A DNA stretch of 37,042 nt. Origin: JAFGTP01 sp964472715 (GTDB lineage Bacteria; Fidelibacterota; UBA2242; JAFGTP01). The notes beneath the pieces were generated by a model, which was not told the origin of the DNA, did not search any database, and was given only the letters and a program-made list of their open reading frames with translations. The stretch covers positions 1 to 37,042 of the forward strand of contig CAYYMT010000027.1 of the NCBI GenBank assembly GCA_964472715.1, in the 5' to 3' direction. Below are positions 33,545-37,042 of this stretch, one piece after another (the stretch's first letter is position 1; each line of letters begins with the position of its first letter). The position numbers and the translations under genes are program-made.

Positions 33545-36500
33545 TTACAGGTGAAATCCGATACCAAAGCGAATTAAACGCGGACTGCCGTAATTGGCAG
33601 GATTCTTATAATACTCTTTGCGCAGGGCTATATGGGCATCATAGGCCTCTTCCGCCGATTGAATAGTTTTTCCGGTGCGCGGGTCTTCCTTACCCACATA
33701 CCAGTTATAAAAAGCCGGTTCATATTTCGGATTAATTCCGGTGTCATCGGGTTTTCCGCTGTATTTGTAGACATCCACTATTTTTTCAATATTCAGCAGA
33801 TTTCTGACATCCAGGTAAAGGCTGATAAACCCGAGATATTTTTCAAAGCGCATGTCGACAGTAAAATGCCCCGGCATTCGCTTGGAATTGAGTTCCAGGG
33901 GATTGCCACGGGAATCAGTCGGCGTATAAGGCCGTCCTGTCCGCAGTAAACTGTAAGCATTGACAAAGGAATTCCGCAAGGGATGAATACCAAATATTTC
34001 CGGCCCTTCCTCAATGACATAATACAATTTCGTTCTAAGTTGATGGGTGATATCAAATTCCAGGGGGTACTCCTTGGCCGGTGTCGGACTTTCATCGGAC
34101 AGAATGTACATATAATAGAATTCCCTTGAAGAACTTCCCGAGCCTTGCGCGTCCAGAAATTCATAGGAAATTTCTCCGCCGATACCTTTGTAATTACGCA
34201 GTTTCAGTTTGAATTCCAGTCCTTTGATTGTAGCAAAATCAACCGGTACCATTTCCGTCACTTTGACATAATTATTTTCATACATGGTATTGTAAATACG
34301 GGTGGAGAGCCGGTTTGTCTGGTCTTTATAATAGGCGGCGATCTTCAGGCCCACTTCATCGGTGATACGGTGTTTCAGACCGAATTCATAATAGCGGGTT
34401 TTTTCCGGTTCAATATCCGGGTTGCCGGCCAGGGGATAACCGGTGCTGAAATCCGCCATGACATTCTGGAAGATCTCACCATACTGCGGTGTCTGGAAAA
34501 AGTGACAAAAATTGGCAAACAATGAAGAGCGGTCCGATACGGCAAAGTTAATTCCAAAGCGCGGGCTGAGTTTCATTTTTGCCGTGGCTTTTTTTCTGTC
34601 TACCTCACCGTCCCCTTCTGTGCCGTCGGGATTGGTGATGGGGTCAAAATTATCATTATTGGGATCAGGATTGGTGTTCGGGTCATAGCCCTCTTCTTCT
34701 TCATCGACCAAACCATCGCTGCCCGGGTCCAAATTCTGAGCGTCAAAAATTGCTTTCGAATGGCTGTGAAAATAATCCCAGCGCAGTCCAAAATTCAAAA
34801 TCAGGTCTTCATATTCCAGTTTGTTCTGTGCCCAGGCGCCGGCTTTGACCGGTTCCACATTGTAGGCATCATAGTAAGGTTTTTGATTGGCAAACTGGAT
34901 ATCGGTATAATCCATATTGGTGCTGGATATTTCAAAACCGGTATTAACGGAATTATAAAGGTTCCATTGAGAATTCAATAAAAATTTCATTTTGCGGCGG
35001 GAAATTGACTGGTCATGATATCGCGGTCGGCCCGGCCCGTAGGTAAAGACATTAAACAGATCGCGGTCACGCCCCCAACCGGTATGCATGTCGCCATTGT
35101 AACCCATCAGGATATTTTCATCCTTTTTATCCTCGGTCATGTAGTGGTAATCATTGTACTCATCAATATCAAAAATCTGCTGATGGACAGTGTGGTCGTT
35201 GGGATCGTAATTTTCGGCGTATTCCGGTAATTGCGAAGGAATATAATACCAGTTGGCGTCATGGTAGCGGGCATTCAGGGCATTCATTTTATTCTCATTG
35301 CTGGTCCAACTGCCGTCCAGAACATTGTAATAACCGCGATTGGCGTAGTACAAATAAAAGGCCTGGGTTTCCAGATCCGATTCTCCCAGGGGAGTTCCGT
35401 CCGGGGCTTTGTAATTTTCGCGAATTGCCGCGCTGCCGTTGGGTTTGATCAGGTCCGACCATTCCCGGGTTTTGGGATCATACCAGCCATTACCGGCGGC
35501 ATCATTGACCCAGTCCAGGGTTTTACTGAGATATTTAAATTCATTGTATTTCCGGCCTTCACCGGAGGCGAATTTTTCGTAACGATTATAATAGGAGAGG
35601 AGTAATGACCAGGCGGTATTTTGAGAAAGTGTGCCCGATAGTTTCAAACTGGCGCGATTGTGTCCTTCATCCATGGTATAATAAGACTGCAACCAATCCC
35701 CGCGGGAAATACTGTGGTTGTAAATATCGGAATTTTCACGGCCTATATCTGTACTGAGTTCCACTTTAAAATTCAGGTTCTTCGGGCGATAGACAAATTT
35801 ACCAATGCCTTCAAACCGTTCATTGCCATTATGCGATTTTTCCACTATGGAAGGTCTGCGGTCATCGGACTTTTTATTCGTGGCGGAGACAAAATATGTC
35901 AATCGACCTTTTGTAAAGGGAATCGGGCCATTGATACTGAAATACTGTTTACGATAACCAAAATCCACACCTTCATCAACCATGGCCGGAAGATTATCCC
36001 CTTCATAGCGATAGGCCAGAGAAAGTCGATCCTGTCGTCCTTCCTTGATGATAATATCGACGATGCCTGACATGACATCACCATACTCAGCATCCATTCC
36101 ACTGAGTTTGATCTTAACCTGTTGAATGGAATATTTATCAATATCCAAAGAGGCGTAATTGTCCACGGGATCATTGATCTTGACACCATCGACGTAATAG
36201 GCCACTTCACCACTGCGGCCGCCACGCATGTGGATTCCCTGGTCCCGTCCTCCTTCGGTTTCCACAACACCGGCGGTATTGGCCAGCAGTCCCTGGACAT
36301 TGGATACCGGCAGGCTCGTGATTTCCTGAGTCGACAATTTTTCTTCACTGGCGGCTTCTTTGACATCAACCACTTGCCGGCGCGCTTCCGCCACCACCTC
36401 AACGGTCTCTCCCTGCAAACTCCCCGGTTGTAATTCAATATCCAAATTAACCGACTGGCCGGGAAAAACTTCAACCTCTTGTATATTTTTGGTTCTGTAT

Positions 36501-36742
36501 CCCATATAAGTTACCAGCACAGAATAAGAGCCGGCGGAAAGATTGGGAATAACAAACTGGCCGTTGTTATTTGTTGCCGCACCAATATTGGAGTCTTCAA
36601 TAATGACATTGGCGCCAACCAGTGATGTGCCGGTCTGAGCATCCGTCACCACACCTCTGATCTTACCGGTTGTACTGGAAGACTGTGGGTAAAGTGAAAC
36701 AACAACCGTAAAAAAAATGACAAAATACCTAATTGTCTTCAC
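33545..36742 (-). CDS. TonB-dependent outer-membrane receptor
   Basis: This is a 1065-residue receptor. A signal peptide (about 1-19) is followed by a carboxypeptidase-regulatory-like beta-sandwich (about 26-110, GKIRGVVTDAQTGTSLVGANVII, GYRT). A possible TonB box, ETVEVVAEA, comes next. The plug (about 120-240) has LPVSNVQGLLANTAGVV, HMRGGRSGEVAYYVDGV and DAEYGDVMSGIVDI. The barrel runs to the C-terminal aromatic/hydrophobic end FGIGFHL. An acidic, Asn/Pro/Asp-rich insert (about residues 665-715, with DEEEEGYDPNTNPDPNND) in a predicted surface loop could bind calcium. No SusD-like partner is adjacent. The start is GTG with AAGGAG about 6 bases upstream. It heads the apparent four-gene unit; the substrate is unknown. 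Confidence 0.95.
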   Translation of the reverse strand: MKTIRYFVIFFTVVVSLYPQSSSTTGKIRGVVTDAQTGTSLVGANVIIEDSNIGAATNNNGQFVIPNLSAGSYSVLVTYMGYRTKNIQEVEVFPGQSVNLDIELQPGSLQGETVEVVAEARRQVVDVKEAASEEKLSTQEITSLPVSNVQGLLANTAGVVETEGGRDQGIHMRGGRSGEVAYYVDGVKINDPVDNYASLDIDKYSIQQVKIKLSGMDAEYGDVMSGIVDIIIKEGRQDRLSLAYRYEGDNLPAMVDEGVDFGYRKQYFSINGPIPFTKGRLTYFVSATNKKSDDRRPSIVEKSHNGNERFEGIGKFVYRPKNLNFKVELSTDIGRENSDIYNHSISRGDWLQSYYTMDEGHNRASLKLSGTLSQNTAWSLLLSYYNRYEKFASGEGRKYNEFKYLSKTLDWVNDAAGNGWYDPKTREWSDLIKPNGSAAIRENYKAPDGTPLGESDLETQAFYLYYANRGYYNVLDGSWTSNENKMNALNARYHDANWYYIPSQLPEYAENYDPNDHTVHQQIFDIDEYNDYHYMTEDKKDENILMGYNGDMHTGWGRDRDLFNVFTYGPGRPRYHDQSISRRKMKFLLNSQWNLYNSVNTGFEISSTNMDYTDIQFANQKPYYDAYNVEPVKAGAWAQNKLEYEDLILNFGLRWDYFHSHSKAIFDAQNLDPGSDGLVDEEEEGYDPNTNPDPNNDNFDPITNPDGTEGDGEVDRKKATAKMKLSPRFGINFAVSDRSSLFANFCHFFQTPQYGEIFQNVMADFSTGYPLAGNPDIEPEKTRYYEFGLKHRITDEVGLKIAAYYKDQTNRLSTRIYNTMYENNYVKVTEMVPVDFATIKGLEFKLKLRNYKGIGGEISYEFLDAQGSGSSSREFYYMYILSDESPTPAKEYPLEFDITHQLRTKLYYVIEEGPEIFGIHPLRNSFVNAYSLLRTGRPYTPTDSRGNPLELNSKRMPGHFTVDMRFEKYLGFISLYLDVRNLLNIEKIVDVYKYSGKPDDTGINPKYEPAFYNWYVGKEDPRTGKTIQSAEEAYDAHIALRKEYYKNPANYGSPRLIRFGIGFHL

Positions 36743-36907
36743 ATAAACTCCTTTTGTTATTTTGTGAAACCTTTCATCGTCTTTTGTGGGGAGGGAAAAT
36801 TAATAAATATAATTGGCGATTAAACCTTACCTCATCTCAAACTCCCTAACAGGCAAAATAATTTATGTGATTAAAAAAAACAAACTAAATTTTTACCTTT
36901 TTTTTAT

Positions 36908-36930
36908 TGACATTTTATATGTAATTGTCA
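36908..36930. promoter_or_regulatory. Inverted repeat, possible operator of the receptor gene
   Basis: TGACATTT and AATTGTCA arms (7 of 8 positions pair) surround a 7-base A/T spacer, about 165 bases before the receptor start. It could bind a dimeric regulator. It may be chance given the A/T content. Confidence 0.25.
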
Positions 36931-36951
36931 GGAAATAGGCAAAGTAAAAAA

Positions 36952-37042
36952 ATTCTCCAACGGAGAATCATAGCCTAACACAGGGTAAAGCGAAGCGCAA
37001 CCCTGTGAACCAACCCTGACTGTGGAAATTCCCTGAAGGGGA
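36952..37042 (+). repeat. Multi-hairpin intergenic element, copy C (partial)
   Basis: Three successive hairpins are visible: ATTCTCC-AAC-GGAGAAT (36952-36968), CACAGGGT...ACCCTGTG (36979-36986 with 37000-37007, a 13-base loop containing AGCGAAGCG), and a terminal CCC-TGAA-GGG unit cut by the window edge. The architecture resembles copies A and B, but the sequence differs. It looks like a different member or a separate repeat family. Confidence 0.6.

Larger units (their letters stand above)
36743..37042. other. Upstream region of the receptor operon
   Basis: About 200 A/T-rich bases precede the receptor gene and should hold its promoter. They contain one inverted repeat (36908-36930) and a lone TGTGATT half-site near 36866. 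The last 90 bases are a multi-hairpin element that runs off the window. No gene is supported. Confidence 0.6.

Noticed and set aside
36743..36950. A cobalamin or other riboswitch before the TonB-dependent receptor
   Set aside because: I see no B12-box-like or other conserved aptamer core, only an A/T-rich leader.

Overview
The window reads as a piece of a draft genome from a Gram-negative bacterium of the Fibrobacterota–Chlorobiota–Bacteroidota (FCB) superphylum. A Marinimicrobia-, Calditrichota- or Ignavibacteria-like lineage fits better than a typical Bacteroidota, but this is inference. The support is a set of secreted proteins ending in NYPNPFNP-type FlgD-like/type IX secretion (T9SS) tails, a PorV/PorQ-family barrel, a DUF4835 (PorD-like) protein, and a TonB-dependent receptor with a carboxypeptidase-regulatory-like N-terminal domain. 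Two runs of exactly 100 N (1980-2079, 25784-25883) are scaffold gaps of conventional size, and both interrupt genes.

Left part, 1-19603, mostly housekeeping. It holds a small secreted protein (-); a membrane-anchored metallo-beta-lactamase-fold hydrolase cut by the first gap; cmoA (5' end lost in the gap) and cmoB for wobble-uridine modification of tRNA; a DUF2721 membrane protein; rarA; a large secreted tricorn-type protease; a PKD lipoprotein preceded by a perfect CRP/FNR-like palindrome; a two-component system; a nitronate monooxygenase/FabK-like flavoprotein with an unusual cysteine cluster; a Nudix ADP-ribose pyrophosphatase and a D-2-hydroxyacid dehydrogenase; a PorD-like protein; and an LPP20-like protein abutting pdxA.

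Right part, 19771-36742, is entirely on the minus strand and devoted to the cell surface. In transcription order it holds a TonB-dependent receptor, a giant exported FlgD-tailed protein, a PorV/PorQ-like outer-membrane protein, and a secreted tail-bearing protein. These four look like one operon ending at a strong terminator. Two tail-bearing cysteine peptidases follow: a C10 (streptopain-like) enzyme fused to a beta-helix, and a C1A (papain-like) enzyme. Three of the secreted proteins end in the same six residues, KMLFIK. The likely theme is secretion and surface attachment of proteases and binding proteins, coupled to TonB-dependent uptake.

Non-coding structure is rich. There is an 11-unit heptanucleotide tandem repeat (363-439). 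A three-hairpin intergenic element is present twice in opposite orientation with a compensatory base-pair change (14376-14470 and 19665-19757), and a similarly built element sits at the right edge. A 176-bp nested inverted repeat resembles a MITE or REP element (25985-26160). Several intrinsic terminators are clear. I see no rRNA, tRNA, CRISPR array, transposase or phage gene.
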